From assembly GCF_905171775.1 (NCBI RefSeq), contig NC_053497.1, forward strand, positions 36,734,781 through 36,798,780: DNA of 64,000 nt. The letters run 5' to 3'. This DNA is from Rana temporaria. Taxonomy: Eukaryota; Chordata; Amphibia; Anura; Ranidae. Under the pieces are notes generated by a model. That model ran no database searches. It had not been told where the DNA came from and saw only the letters and a program-made list of their open reading frames with translations. A program made the translations under genes and the position numbers. Below, in pieces: positions 1-10,333 of the stretch (position 1 is its first letter; every line of letters begins with the position of its first letter).

Positions 1-323
1 ACAGGAATGCGTGGCGTGTTCCTAGTTCGATTCCTGCACATTCTCGTCTATTCACTTAAGCGAGCTACAAATCCCAAATTTTAAAATGGTGCCCGCAAAC
101 GCACTGCGTTTTGCAATCTGCAGCTTGGGTGCCATTAACATTACATTGACATCTGCAGCAAATCGCAAATGCAGCACGAAACACACCTTTCCCGCTCCAC
201 ATTCTGGTATGGACTGGCCCCTAACTAACGAATTTAAAACATAAATATGGAGGTTACAGAAGGAGGTTCAAGTGTAAGTTCATCTTTTCCCAAAAAAAGA
301 AAAAGCGAACCAGCACCGTACAC
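1..323. other. No recognised feature
   Basis: I see no gene, repeat terminus or tandem structure here that I can name. The sequence immediately before the hAT element at 324 is A-rich. It could be unique intergenic or intronic DNA. Confidence 0.4.
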
Positions 324-892
324 CAGGGTTAGGCATCCTCTACCCCCCTGATGTAGTGAAACTACAAATCCCATCATGCCTCTGCCTCTAAGGCATACAC
401 ACGGTCGGTCCAAACCGATGAAAACAGCCTGAAGTCCAGTTTCATCGGTCCAAACCGACCGTGTGTACGGCCCATCGGTCCATTGTCCTTCGGTCCAAAA
501 ATTTAGAACTTGCGTTAAAATCGAACCGATGGACCGCTGCCCGATAGGTCCGAACCGATGGTTAGTACACAAAAGCATCAGTTCAAAACCCGCGCATGCT
601 CAGAATCAAGTCGACGCATGCTTGGGAGCATTGAACTTCGTTTTTTTCAGCACGTCGTGTGTTTTACATCACCGCGTTCTGACCCGATCGGTTTTTGAAC
701 TGATGGTGTGTACGCACATCAGACCACTTCAGCGGTGAACCGATGAAAACGGTCCGTCGGACCATTCTCATCGATTTGGGTCGACCGTGTGTACGCGGCA
801 TAAGAGTCATGCCTGTGATTGTCAGGGTCTTACAATGTCTCATGGGACGTGGAGTTTCAAAACAGCTAGAGGGCCGAGGTTGCCTACCCCTG
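324..892. mobile_element. hAT-type MITE, interrupted by a nested MITE
   Basis: The left end reads CAGGGTTAGGCATCC. The right end, reverse-complemented, reads CAGGGGTAGGCAACC. The flanks are CCGTACAC (316-323) and CCGTTCAC (893-900), an 8-bp duplication with one mismatch. An 8-bp duplication with CAGGG-type termini is characteristic of the hAT superfamily. Without the nested element at 393-800 it is only about 160 bp long, so it is non-autonomous. Confidence 0.75.
393..800. mobile_element. GGC-ended fold-back MITE, family A copy 1
   Basis: This 408-bp element starts GGCATACACACGG and ends CGTGTGTACGCGGCA, with TAA at both borders (390-392 and 801-803). The inside carries inverted pairs of a 'CGGTCCAAACCGATG' motif and a segment also present, inverted, at 7042-7453 and 61917-62335 (for example GCATGCGTCGACTTGATTC). 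The 3-bp TWA target suggests a PIF/Harbinger-like mobiliser, which is inference. No transposase is present. Confidence 0.75.
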
Positions 893-1119
893 CCGTTCAC
901 CCTCCCCACACCCCCAGACCCTGCTCTTTTTATCTCCATGGGTGATTCGTTTTTGCTGCCGATGCAGCCGGTGCAACTGTCCAGGGATTTAAAAGCCCTG
1001 CTCTTCTTCCTTGTTGTTCCTTAGGGCTAATGGGAATGATCAGAGTCATTCTGATTGGTCACATGCTGGCATGTGTACCACTTTGACCAATAGGAATCAC
1101 TTTGATCTATCCCGGGAGC
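893..1119. other. Short unassigned spacer between two hAT MITEs
   Basis: This stretch includes text resembling the inside of frog TTAA-type MITEs ('AAAAGCCCTGCTC' and a 'GATTGGTC' segment), but I cannot define its ends. No coding potential is apparent. Confidence 0.3.
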
Positions 1120-1648
1120 CAGGGCTGGACTGGAACAAAAATTTGGCCCTGGACTTCATCCAGACTGGCCCACATTGACAGGTCTCTCCCATGGCGGCCG
1201 GACAACTCCCGCACCCCCCCGGCCACCCAAGCCTTCTCTCCCCCTTCACTAGCCACTAGCCGTTCTACTTTTTTAGAGTAGAACGGCTGGTACTGGTACT
1301 TTTATAGGCAGTACCAGTGGGGAAGCTAGACATTATTTCACCCGGGGAAAATAATCAGTTTGGTGCCCCCCCCTTATGGGACAAGATTAGGCAGAAGTGA
1401 GAAACTCCCAGGCCATAGCTATTGAGTCAGCTGTCTGTCCCCTTCCCCATGCTCCTCTGTCGTCGTCCCTGCTCCTCTGGTCCTCCCCCTGCTTCTCTGT
1501 TCCCCCCCGGTGAGGGCTGCGGGGAGGGAGAGGAGGTGAGCGCTGCGGGAAGGGAGAGACAGAAGAGCGGAGGGGGGCGGCGGTCTGCTGTCACTGAAGA
1601 CGGCCCACCGGGAAACTCCCTGTAGTCCCAATGGCCAGTCCATCCCTG
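1120..1648. mobile_element. hAT-type MITE
   Basis: The termini are CAGGGCTGGACTGG and, on the reverse strand at the right, CAGGGATGGACTGG. The flanks are a perfect 8-bp duplication, CCGGGAGC, at 1112-1119 and 1649-1656. The inside is C- and G-rich, with purine and pyrimidine runs, and has no transposase. At 529 bp it is a typical non-autonomous hAT. The open frames on both strands here are spurious. Confidence 0.85.
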
Positions 1649-1656
1649 CCGGGAGC

Positions 1657-2370
1657 CCTAAGGAAAGATGGAGAAGAAGAGCTTTTAAATCTCCAGACCC
1701 TTGCACCAGCGACATGGGCAGTAAATGCTAATCCCCCATGGAGGTAAGTACAGCATAGACCGGGTGTGTGGGGATGGTATACGGTGTTGTTGGTTCACTT
1801 TAAAAAAAAATTGTGAAAAGGTGAACTTACACTTTAATCTGATGGCACTGAGGTTTGGAAAGTAAGCCCCGATTTCCCAGGTATGATTGCATATGTGTAT
1901 GTGTAAAACATGGAAGAAGTGTATGTGTATGTGTAAAACACATACCCAGTGAGCATCATAAATGCACAGGGCAGACAAGTGCATCTCTGGTATACAGATA
2001 CATCCTCAAAGACTTTTAATTAAGTGTTAATGAAATAATAGCGAGATAAAAAGTTCTGCTGTCTTCTTGACAGGTGGGAAATTATAGCACGTCGTGGAAA
2101 AAATAATGTGGAAAATGTAGAAAAGAGAGGAATTCCCATGAGATGAGGTCAGAATTTTCCACATCTGGAAGACAGGTAGGATGTCTTTCAAGTACAAAGC
2201 CTGAGGCCGGTGATTAGGTAAAGTGCTTGGCGGGGTCAGCCGATGCCACAGAATGTCAGTCACATGGCACAGCCTAGCGAGGTCAACATACTTTCTTCAT
2301 CTATGGTCACTTCTGGGATTCTCTGCAACATTTCACGTTCTACAGATTCATTTTTATATGTATGGAAATG
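1657..2370. other. Unassigned sequence, part of an older repeat at its left end
   Basis: Positions 1657-1800 contain 'GGAGGTAAGTACAGCATAG' and end in 'GGTTCACTTTAA', which resembles the 3' half of a TTAA-type MITE whose 5' end I cannot place. A short direct repeat around 'GTGTATGTGTAAAACA' lies at 1892-1940. The rest shows nothing recognisable. Confidence 0.35.
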
Positions 2371-2373
2371 TGA

Positions 2374-2875
2374 GGCCCCATACTCACGAGCAAACATGTC
2401 TGCTGAAACTGGCCCGCAGGCCAGTTTCAGCAGACATGTTTGGTCGTGTGTGGGCGCGAGCGGGCCGAATTCCAGCAAACATTTGCCCGCCGGGCCTTTT
2501 CCCAGCAGACAAATATTCCTGGACTTGTTTTAAAACAGTCCGCTGGAATTCAGCCCGCTCGGACATGTACGGTCGTCAGTACAGACCTACCGTACATGTC
2601 CAGGCGCCCGCCGTCCCTCGCATGCGTCGAATGACTTCGACGCATGCGTGGAAGCATTTTAAAGGCGGGCCGCCCACGTCGCCGCGTCATTGTCGCGGCG
2701 ACACCGCGTCATCGACGCGGCGACACCGCGGACACGCCCCGCGTATTGTTTACGCGCGGACTTCTGTACGATGGTGTGTACAACCATCGTACAGAAGCCC
2801 TCTGGCAGACATGTATGGTGGAAACGGTCCGACGGACCGCTTTCACCATACATGTTTGTCCGTGTGTACCCGGCC
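2374..2875. mobile_element. GGCC-ended fold-back MITE, family B copy 1
   Basis: The element starts GGCCCCATACTCACGAG and ends CGTGTGTACCCGGCC, with TGA on both sides (2371-2373 and 2876-2878). It is built from consecutive hairpins: an AAACATGTCTGCTGAAACTG palindrome at the left, a 'CATGCGTCGA' hairpin near 2620-2650, a CGCGGCGACA-rich core, and a 'GTACGATGGTGTGTAC' hairpin near 2766-2800. The plan matches 5709-6648 and 17260-17728. No transposase is present. Confidence 0.8.
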
Positions 2876-2878
2876 TGA

Positions 2879-3480
2879 GAAGTAGGTAAAATACATCAGA
2901 GCCCTACAATAACCCATAATCTGCAGGGTCACAATTACACCTTTACGCTTTGCAGTGAGCTTTCATGAATTTTACAAGCAGCAGGCAAATGGAAACTTTG
3001 TACACTTCAGCTGCGTGTTAAAACGACTGACGTTTGAAAAATGATCGCATACCTTTCATGACACCAGAATGTATTATTGGGTATGTTTGGTTAATGGTTT
3101 TCTGATGCAAAGCAGTAAACCAGACCTTGATTTATACATCTCATTTCCATACATGATGCCTGGTATTTCCACCCAGCATGGCCATAAGGGTATTCACGGC
3201 TACTATAAGCCTACTGTGAATGGGCCATATATTAAAGCGGTTGTATAGTCACATTTTTGACTTTTACCTACAGGTAAGCCTATAATAAGAAAAATTAAAA
3301 AACAAAATCACTATAACTAACATCCAACATGTGAAAAATAAATAAATATATAAATTAATAATTAATTGATAGATAAACTAAAATAAATAATATTCCGGTG
3401 ACAAAAACATGAATAAATGCAAAATGCAAAATAAAATTCCAAGTGAACAGGTGAAAAATGTAAATGTAAATGCCCGTGTG
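2879..3480. other. Mostly unassigned, with a short TTAA-MITE 5' end
   Basis: At 3232-3235 a TTAA is followed by AGCGGTTGTATAGTCAC and 'TACCTACAGGTAAGCCT'. These are the end and an internal motif of the TTAA family also seen at 52623-53059 and 61488-62388, so this is a truncated copy. Positions 3295-3470 are very A/T-rich. No gene is evident. Confidence 0.4.
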
Positions 3481-4348
3481 GGATAAGTGGTTAATAGTCC
3501 ATCAATCGATCCCAGGTACCGCCTCGACGTACGTTTCGTCTAAAACGTAAGTTTCGTCTAAAACGCTTCCTGATGACGTTTTAAACTAAACGTACGTCGA
3601 GGCGGTACCTGGGCACGCACAAGCCACGCACTTCCAGTCTCACTGGTCAACGAGCTGCTAGCGGTGGAGCGCACGCCAGCTTCCCAGGACACGACCATCT
3701 CTCTCCAAAACTTCCTATAAGCATACAGCCTCAGCGCCGGGACACGGGCACCAGAAAAAGTAAGGGGCCACTCGGCACTGTGTTTTTACCTCTATGTTTT
3801 AAAATAAACGTTTTACACTATGGTGGCCTTTTTTATTATTTTTGGCATTCGTTCCGCTATCTGTTGCTGACACCGGAACCTGTATGACATCCAGCCGACC
3901 CATATTAACACTAAGCTACTATTGACCTTATTTTAATTAATTAGGTCAACATCTTTTGGTAAGGAGCCATCTATCTTTATCTTTGGTGACTTATTGGTGA
4001 AGGTGGATCACTTCCCTTTTGCACTTTGGATTTGGAAGACATATGAGCACGTTGCACGTTGCACTTTACCCATCTTTGGGACTGTATTATCTGCAATAAT
4101 TTGCACATGGACTCTTTTCAGTCATTTGACTGTGTATTATAATATTTTGTTATTGTTCATTTTTTGTTATTGGTTCAACTGTACACATGGACAACATTTG
4201 GTCATCCGACTGTTACACTAGGATACTATCACAAGTTTCTACGCATGCAGTCAAGTTGGATTTCACTGCAATTTTTTATTGTGTATTTTATTATATAGTT
4301 TATTCACCATTTTGCGCCCCTTACCCACTACCACATACTATGAAAATT
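3481..4348 (+). mobile_element. Possible Penelope-like retroelement 3' region, upstream part
   Basis: A GC-rich segment with a 26-bp-stem hairpin (3511-3613) is followed by a long AT-rich tail. The text ending 'TTGCGCCCCTTACCCACT' near 4313 recurs as 'AGCGCCCCCTACCCACTT' near 42409. After the interrupting MITEs, the spacer at 5064-5122 and the stretch 6775-6815 ('TTTGGCGCGAGATTCTC') match, in order, the rest of the 42431-42528 tail. I read the three pieces as one retroelement end. Assignment to Penelope-like elements is inference, and no reverse transcriptase is visible. Confidence 0.4.
3511..3613 (+). ncRNA. Hammerhead-like hairpin candidate
   Basis: A perfect 26-bp inverted repeat (3511-3536 with 3588-3613) encloses a 51-nt loop. 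The loop contains CTGATGA (3570-3576) followed by a short GTTT/AAAC pairing and TAAA where a hammerhead has GAAA. The long stem would act as stem III, with T3534 and T3535 at the cleavage-site positions. Stem I is not apparent, so activity is doubtful. Hammerhead motifs are known in Penelope-like elements. Confidence 0.25.
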
Positions 4349-5062
4349 CAGGGCCAAATCCACAAAAGAGATACGCAGGTGGAACTGCTGTTCAGCCTGC
4401 GTATCTCTGTGCCTAACTTTGGAAACGATCCTCAAAAGGATTTTTCCAAAGTTAGGCAGAAGATCTGACATCTGTAAGACACTTACACTGTCAGATCTTA
4501 AGATGCAGTACCGCATCCGCCGATGGGGGCATTTTGAGTCGAAATGCCGCCTAGCGTATGCAAATGAGTACTTAAGCAGATCCACAAAGCTTTTAAGCTT
4601 TGTGTTTTCTGCGTAAGTTACGATTTGCACGCGTAAAAATTAGGGCTGGTTTTACAATGTGTAAAGTTAGTACACCATGTAAAACCAGACCTTTTTTTCG
4701 ATCGCCGCGATTTTTTTTTAAATTTGAATTTTTTTTCCCGGCGCGTAAATTTTTTTTCACCCGTCGCAACTTTATTGTCCCGTCGCAATCCACAAAGCCC
4801 GGCGTAAATTACGTTTGCGCGCTGCACGTCGGGAAAAATTACGTCACACGCATGCGCAGTACGTCCGGCGCGGGAGCGCGCCTAATTTAAATGGGAATCG
4901 CCCATTTAAACTAGGAACGCCTTACGATGGACGGAGTTAAGTTGCACTGCCGCAATTTTCCGGGTAAGTGCTTTGAGGATCGGTACTTAACTTCGGAAAA
5001 TTGCGGCAGTGTAACTTAACTCTGAAAAGTTAAGTTAGGCTGCATGTCTGTGGATTTGGCCC
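4349..5062 (+). mobile_element. GGGCC-ended MITE, palindrome left arm
   Basis: This roughly 713-bp element begins GGGCCAAATCCACAAAAG and ends TGTGGATTTGGCCC. Internal inverted motifs include CCTAACTTTGGAAA and the 'CGCGGGAGCGCGCCTAATTT' segment also found in the 53984-54661 element, so the families are related. A nearly identical copy lies inverted at 5123-6774. No open frame is meaningful; those across 4593-4890 reflect T/A homopolymer blocks. Confidence 0.75.
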
Positions 5063-5122
5063 TAAGATCTCTGCATTTTTTTAGGGAGCAGCTTCACTTA
5101 GTAATCCACTTAAGGAATTGGG
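5063..5122 (+). mobile_element. Retroelement spacer between the two opposed MITEs
   Basis: Sixty bases, including 'TAGGGAGCAGCTTCAC', separate the two arms. They resemble the 'TTGGGGAGCAGCTATTTT' part of the retroelement tail at 42431-42528. This suggests the two MITEs entered the same host element separately, 60 bp apart. Confidence 0.4.
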
Positions 5123-6774
5123 GGCCAAATCCACAGACATGCAGCCTAACTTAACTTTTCAGAGTTAAGTTACACTGCCGCAATTTTCCGAAGTTAAGTA
5201 CCGATCCTTAAAGCACTTACCCGGAAAATTGCGGCAGCGCAACTTAACTCCGTCCATCGTAAGGCGTTCCTAGTTTAAATGGGCGATTCCCATTTAAATT
5301 AGGCGCGCTCCCGCGCCGGACGTACTGCGCATGCGTGTGACGTCATTTTTCCCGACGTGCAGCGCGCGAACATAATTTACGCCGGGCTTTGTGGATTGCG
5401 ACGGGACAATAAAGTTGCGACGGGTGAAAAAAAATTTACGCGCCGGGAAAAAAAATTCAAATTTAAAAAAAAATCGCGGCGATCAAAAAAAAGGTCTGGT
5501 TTTACATGGTGTACTAACTTTACACATTGTAAAACCAGCCCTAATTTTACGCGTGCAAATCGTAACTTACGCAGAAAACACAAAGCTTAAAAGCTTTGTG
5601 GATCTGCTTAAGTACTCATTTGCATACGCTAGGCGGCATTTCGACTCGAAATGCCCCCAGCGGCGGATGCGGTACTGCATCTTAAGATCTGACAGTGTAA
5701 GTGTCTTAGGCCCCATACACACGAGAGGATTTATCCGCGGATACGGCCCAGCGGACCGTATCCGCGGATAAATCCTCTCGAGGATTTCAGCAGATTTCTA
5801 TGCGATGGCGTGTACACACCATCGCATTGAAATCCGCGCCGAAATCCTCTGGCGATGACGCGTCGCGCCGTCGCCGCGATTATGACGCGGCGATGGGCGC
5901 GACGCTGTCATATAAGGAATTCCACGCATGCGTCAAATCATTACGACGCGTGCGGGGAATCCCTTTGGACGGATGGATCCGGTGAGTCTGTACAGACGAG
6001 CGGATCCATCCGTGGGATCCGATTCCAGCGGATAGATATTCTGTGCATGTCGACAAATATTTATCTGCTGGAGTGTACACACCATAGAATCTATCCGCTG
6101 AAACCCATTCGATGGGATTTATCTGCGGATAGATTCTATGGCCCCATACACACGAGAGGATTTATCCGCAGATACGGTCCAGCGGACCGTATCCGCGGAT
6201 AAATCCTCTCGAGGATTTCAGAGGATTTCTATGCGATGGCGTGTACACACCATCGCATTGAAATCCGCGCTGAAATCCTCTGCCGATGACGTGTCGCGCC
6301 GTCGCCGCTATTATGACGCGGCGACGGGCGCGACGCTGTCATATAAGGAATTCCACGCATGCGTCAAATCATTACGACGCGTGCGGGGAATCCCTTTAGA
6401 CGGATGGATCCGGTAAGTCTGTACAGACGAGCGGATCCATCCGTTGGAATGGATTCCAGCAGATGGATTTGTTGTGCATGTCAGCAAATATCCATCTGCT
6501 GGAAATCCATCCCAGGGGAGATTTCTCTGCGGATAAATATCCGTTGGCGTGTACACACCATAGGATCTATCCGCAGAAACCCATTTGATGGGATTTATCT
6601 GCGGATAGATTCTATGGTGTGTATGGGGCCTATGGTGTGTACGGGGCCTAACAGATGTCAGATCTTCTGCCTAACTTTGGAAAAATCCTTTTGAGGATCG
6701 TTTCCAAAGCTAGGCACAGAGATACGCAGGCTGAACAGCAGTTACGCCTGCGTATCTCTTTTGTGGATTTGGCC
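5123..6774 (-). mobile_element. GGGCC-ended MITE, palindrome right arm, carrying a nested dimer
   Basis: This is the inverted partner of 4349-5062. Without the insertion at 5709-6648 it is about 707 bp and matches the other arm almost base for base, with scattered single-base differences. Ends are GGGCCAAATCCACAGAC and CTTTTGTGGATTTGGCCC. With the left arm it forms an inverted repeat about 0.7 kb long per arm around a 60-bp spacer. Confidence 0.75.
5709..6648. mobile_element. Head-to-tail dimer of family B fold-back MITE
   Basis: Two units, 5709-6139 and 6140-6648, each begin GGCCCCATACACACGAGAGG and are nearly identical for about 300 bases before diverging. The right end carries a doubled terminus (ATGGTGTGTATGGGGCCT then ATGGTGTGTACGGGGCCT). 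The left flank is TTA and the right flank TAA. The uninterrupted homologous site in the other palindrome arm reads GTGTCTTACAGATG, which indicates a 3-bp target with one later change. Confidence 0.8.
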
Positions 6775-6820
6775 CTAAGTATTTAGTTTAAAATATTTTG
6801 GCGCGAGATTCTCTTTTTTC
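6775..6820 (+). mobile_element. Retroelement-like terminal fragment
   Basis: The sequence 'ATTTTGGCGCGAGATTCTC' resembles 'TAGTTTGGCGCGAGATCTTT' at 42503-42522, the end of a 302-bp insertion. It is probably the far end of the interrupted element that starts near 3481. Confidence 0.4.
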
Positions 6821-7041
6821 TTCACAACACTCCATGAATGCAAGAGAGGCTGGTCATACAACTTTGTGACTAGGCTCCCTAGCCACTAAATGGACGGAGC
6901 TTCTTTTTGCTGTTTAGCTGCCTTTCTCAATCTTTTTACCACAGTGGACCCCCTACAATTATTTATAGGTCTCGGGGGAAAACCTTTACTAAAACTAATG
7001 TTTTGGGGGTCAATGGTAAAAATGCCTTACCACACATGTTA

Positions 7042-7453
7042 GGCCTCGTACACACGATAGGATAGCCAGAGGACAACGGTCTGAAGGACCGTTGTCTTAG
7101 GTTAACCTATGAAGCTGTCTGATGGTCCGTCGTGCGTACACACCATTAGTTTAAAAAACGTCAGTGTCAGAACGCGGTGACATAAAACACAACGACGTGC
7201 TGAAAAAAAACAAAGTTCAATGCTTCCAAGCATGCGTCGACTTGATTCTGAGCATGCACAGGTTTTTAACCGATGCTTTTGCATACTAACAATCGTTTTT
7301 TTACCAGTCCATAGGTTAAATTTTAAAGCAAGTTCTCATTTTTTTTAACCTAAGGTTAAATAACCTATGGGGCCTACACACGATCGGTTTGGACTGATGA
7401 AAACGGTCCTTCAGACTGCTGTCCTCTGGCTATCCTATCGTGTGTATGAGGCC
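7042..7453. mobile_element. Fold-back MITE, family A copy 2
   Basis: The ends are GGCCTCGTACACACGATAGG and CCTATCGTGTGTATGAGGCC, a long near-perfect terminal inverted repeat. The flanks are TTA and TCA. The internal segment with GTGCTGAAAAAAAACAAAG and GCATGCGTCGACTTGATTC is shared with 393-800 and 61917-62335. The element is 412 bp and non-autonomous. Confidence 0.8.
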
Positions 7454-7456
7454 TCA

Positions 7457-8030
7457 AAGTCAGACTAATCTCCTTAGATCTACCAACAACTATGTAATGC
7501 AAAGTCTGCCTGATTGGATGCAGATTGATTGGATAGTTACGATAAGGCTGGCTATAGACTGTTCGAATCTGAATTGGCCGAGATTTGAACCGTGTGAGGG
7601 CCGGCTGAATCTACCAAGTTGATTAATCGATCAACTTGGGTACAACCAACCTACCAGAACAATTTGCAAATATCGCTAGCGGCTGCTATAGCCAATAACA
7701 ATAATTACTGTCTTCTTCGGTGGGGGTCGGGGATGGGTGGCAGGCCCTGTTGGGGCTTGGCCATTCCTGCCAGGAGCAGACAATTGCTCAGCAGGAGGGA
7801 TCCCCCTGTCGGCACTGACTGTGTTTATCAGGGAATTGTGAGACTTCTTTCCTGCAACCAATGGTAAATCTATGGTTGATTGTAAAAAGATTGTATAGTC
7901 AGATTGTAACATGGAGACTCTCAGTTTGCTTGCGCTGGCCCAATAACAAATGTAGTCGTCATAGGTCATAGAGTGTGCACCCAAAGCTCACTATATATAT
8001 ATATATACACTCTTATAAATAATTGTAAAC
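7457..8030. other. Unassigned sequence ending in a short TA repeat
   Basis: It contains a small perfect palindrome, AAGTTGATTAATCGATCAACTT, near 7616-7637, and a short (TA)n run at 7992-8006. I recognise no gene or element ends. Confidence 0.35.
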
Positions 8031-8700
8031 AAACATTTTAAAATGTATTAAAACATGGACGGTTCCAGTAGGGCACAGGTGTCAAACACGAGGCCCGCGG
8101 GCTGAATCCGGCCCACCAGGAAACTTCATGTGGCCCTCGCACCTCTCCTGCACCTGCGGCCAGACCTCCTCTATTCCTACTCCAGACCCTTACTTTCTGC
8201 TTTCAAGCAATGCATCCAGCTTCTTCCCAGCAGCAGCATAAGGAAAGGGGGTGCACTGTGATGTAAGGGAGAGTGGGGACTTAACGTCTGATGGTGGGGT
8301 GGCTCTTGATATTTAACGTAAGGGGAGGGAATGCGCTGGACATCTAATCTTACAGATACAACCGGCCCTTTTGAGAACAATCATAATGCTGATGCGTCCC
8401 GCGATGAAATTGAGTTTGACACCCTTGCAGTAGGGCAGTGTACGGTGTCAGTAGGACAGTGGATGGATGGTGTCAGTCAGTGGAGCAGTGGACGTGTGAG
8501 TAGGGCAGAGGTTGGTGTCAGTAGGACAGTGGACAGTGTCAGTCAGTAGAGCAGTGGACGGTATCAGGAGGGCAGAGATTGGTGTCATATTTTTTTTCCA
8601 ATTTTTTTTTACCAATAATTTTATTGTTTTCTACAGCTTTTTTTAGGAGCACTGTTGGGGGTCTTTAGTGAAATATCATGGGTCTAAACAGACCCTTGAT
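8031..8700. repeat. Interspersed repeat with 'CAGTAGGGCAGTG' degenerate tandem units
   Basis: A sequence with the phrase 'ATGGACGG(T/G)T(G/T)(T/C)CAGTAGGGCA' and irregular CAGT-rich units ending in T-rich DNA occurs here and again at 12681-13160. Both follow a TA-type microsatellite. Two roughly 70-bp units are visible at 8447-8560. A hAT element interrupts it at 8074-8427. I cannot assign the superfamily. Confidence 0.45.
8074..8427. mobile_element. hAT-type MITE (GTGTCAAAC ends)
   Basis: The termini are CACAGGTGTCAAAC and, reverse-complemented at the right, CAAGGGTGTCAAAC. They are flanked by a perfect 8-bp duplication CAGTAGGG (8066-8073 and 8428-8435). The 'GTGTCAAACnCnnGGCCCG' terminus is typical of Charlie-like hAT elements in vertebrates. 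It is 354 bp long and has no transposase. Confidence 0.85.
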
Positions 8701-9653
8701 GTCTCACTTTTGAGACAGGAACTGAGGACAGAGATACAATTGGTACCGATCAGCTGAATGTGGCCTGGAAGGAAAGGAGAAGCCAACTTTCAGCTGCTGC
8801 AGGAGGAAAATACAGATTGGTTACAGTAACTGCAGCCCCTGTAGCCTTTTCTGTCCAGGTTCCTGGGGTCGGCAAGGAAGGATCACGGTCTACCTATTAC
8901 CTGCCCATGATCGATGGGTAGATAGCGATTGATGGGTTGCCGACCCCAGATTAGGGTGTGCACGCTCCCTGCTCATGTCCGTTTACCACTGTTGAATAGT
9001 AGATATTAGGAAAAGCAGGGAGAGAAGTGATTAGCAGATAGAAGAGGTGATAGCAGCAGCAGTATACAGTACAATTAAAGGAAGGCAGGGATAGAAGTGA
9101 AAGCCAACTAAAGGGTAAGTAACTAACCGTAGCACCAGCAGGTCCAAATTAATAGAGACTAAATACTGAATTGAAGGTTCCTATTAAGAAAAGAAAAGTG
9201 TTAGTAGGCTTGGAATGAAGAAAGGGCACAAAGTGACAGAATAGTATCTATCTGATTATTCGGCAACTGTGTTAGGAACATCATGCCAGCCATGAGGAAG
9301 ACTGTGCCAGCCATAAGGCTCATGTGCCTTGCACACACACATGTGTGCATGGAATGTGCTCATCACAACGTGTGCATGAATGTACAGCAAGTTCACCACA
9401 AATAATGGTGCCTTGCAGGACCTGAGTTCTGCTTAGGATCATTGCTGAAGGTCTGAGTTCCTGCAATTCCTGATCCTGAACCTTATGTTTGACCTTGTTA
9501 TTGTCATGGCTTTCATCGGACTGGCTTATCCAATCCTATGTTTGCTGCTCATCCCGGTTATCGACGTTGGCCTGAATTTCTCACCAAGATTTTGCTTATC
9601 AACTATGTAACTTGCTGCTTGTGAATTGCCAGTCTCTGCTTGTTCCTGACCTT
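8701..9653. other. Unassigned sequence
   Basis: No coding signal, terminal repeats or clear tandem array are visible. Short purine-rich stretches (AGAAGAGGTGATAGCAGCAG) and an ACACACACATGTGTG palindrome occur. It may be unique DNA or an old unrecognisable repeat. Confidence 0.35.
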
Positions 9654-10330
9654 GGCCCAGATTCACGTAGATCTGTGAGAGGCAAGTGCAGTATTCACAA
9701 AGCACTCGCTCCCAAACTTGCGCCGGCGTAATGTAAATTGGCCGGCGTAAGCCCGCCTAATTCAAAGTAGGAAGGTAGTGGGCGTGTTACATTTAAATTA
9801 ACCGCGACACATGTAAATGAAGGGCCGCACGAATGGCGCATGCGCGCGCATGCTCAGAAACACGTCGCATATACTCCCTAAGATACGACGGCTCAATGCC
9901 TTCGACGTGAACGTAACCTACGCCCAGCCCCATTCACGTACGACTTACGCAAACGACGTAAAATCCGACGGCTGTTCCGACGTCCATACCCTAACATGAC
10001 TTACCCCTGCTTTATGAGGCCTAACTTTACACCGGACTTACGCCTTACGTAAACGGTGTAGATTACAGCGACGGGCGTAAGTACGTTCGTGAATCTGCGT
10101 ATCTAGGTCATTTACATATTCAACGCGTAAATCAATGGAAGCGCCCCTTGCGGCCAGCGTAAATATGCACCCAAGATACGACGGCGTAGGAGACTTACGT
10201 CGGTCGTATCAAGCCAACATTCAGGCGTATCTTGTTTCCTGAATAAGGCACATAGATACGACGGCGCATCCGTGGACTTACACGGTGTATCAGAAGATAC
10301 GTCGGCGTAAGTCGTGCGTGAATCTGGGCC
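9654..10330. mobile_element. GGGCCAGATTC-type MITE, family C
   Basis: Starts GGCCCAGATTCACGTAGA and ends GTGAATCTGGGCC, flanked by CTT on both sides (9651-9653 and 10331-10333). The inside is full of short inverted CGACGTA/TACGTCG motifs. This is one of about eleven family copies in the window. A 3-bp duplication points to a PIF/Harbinger-like mobiliser, but the target is not restricted to TWA. Confidence 0.8.
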
Positions 10331-10333
10331 CTT

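Noticed and set aside
2223..2885. 220-residue open frame, plus strand
   Set aside because: It overlaps a GC-rich fold-back MITE in which several frames on both strands are open because of palindromes.
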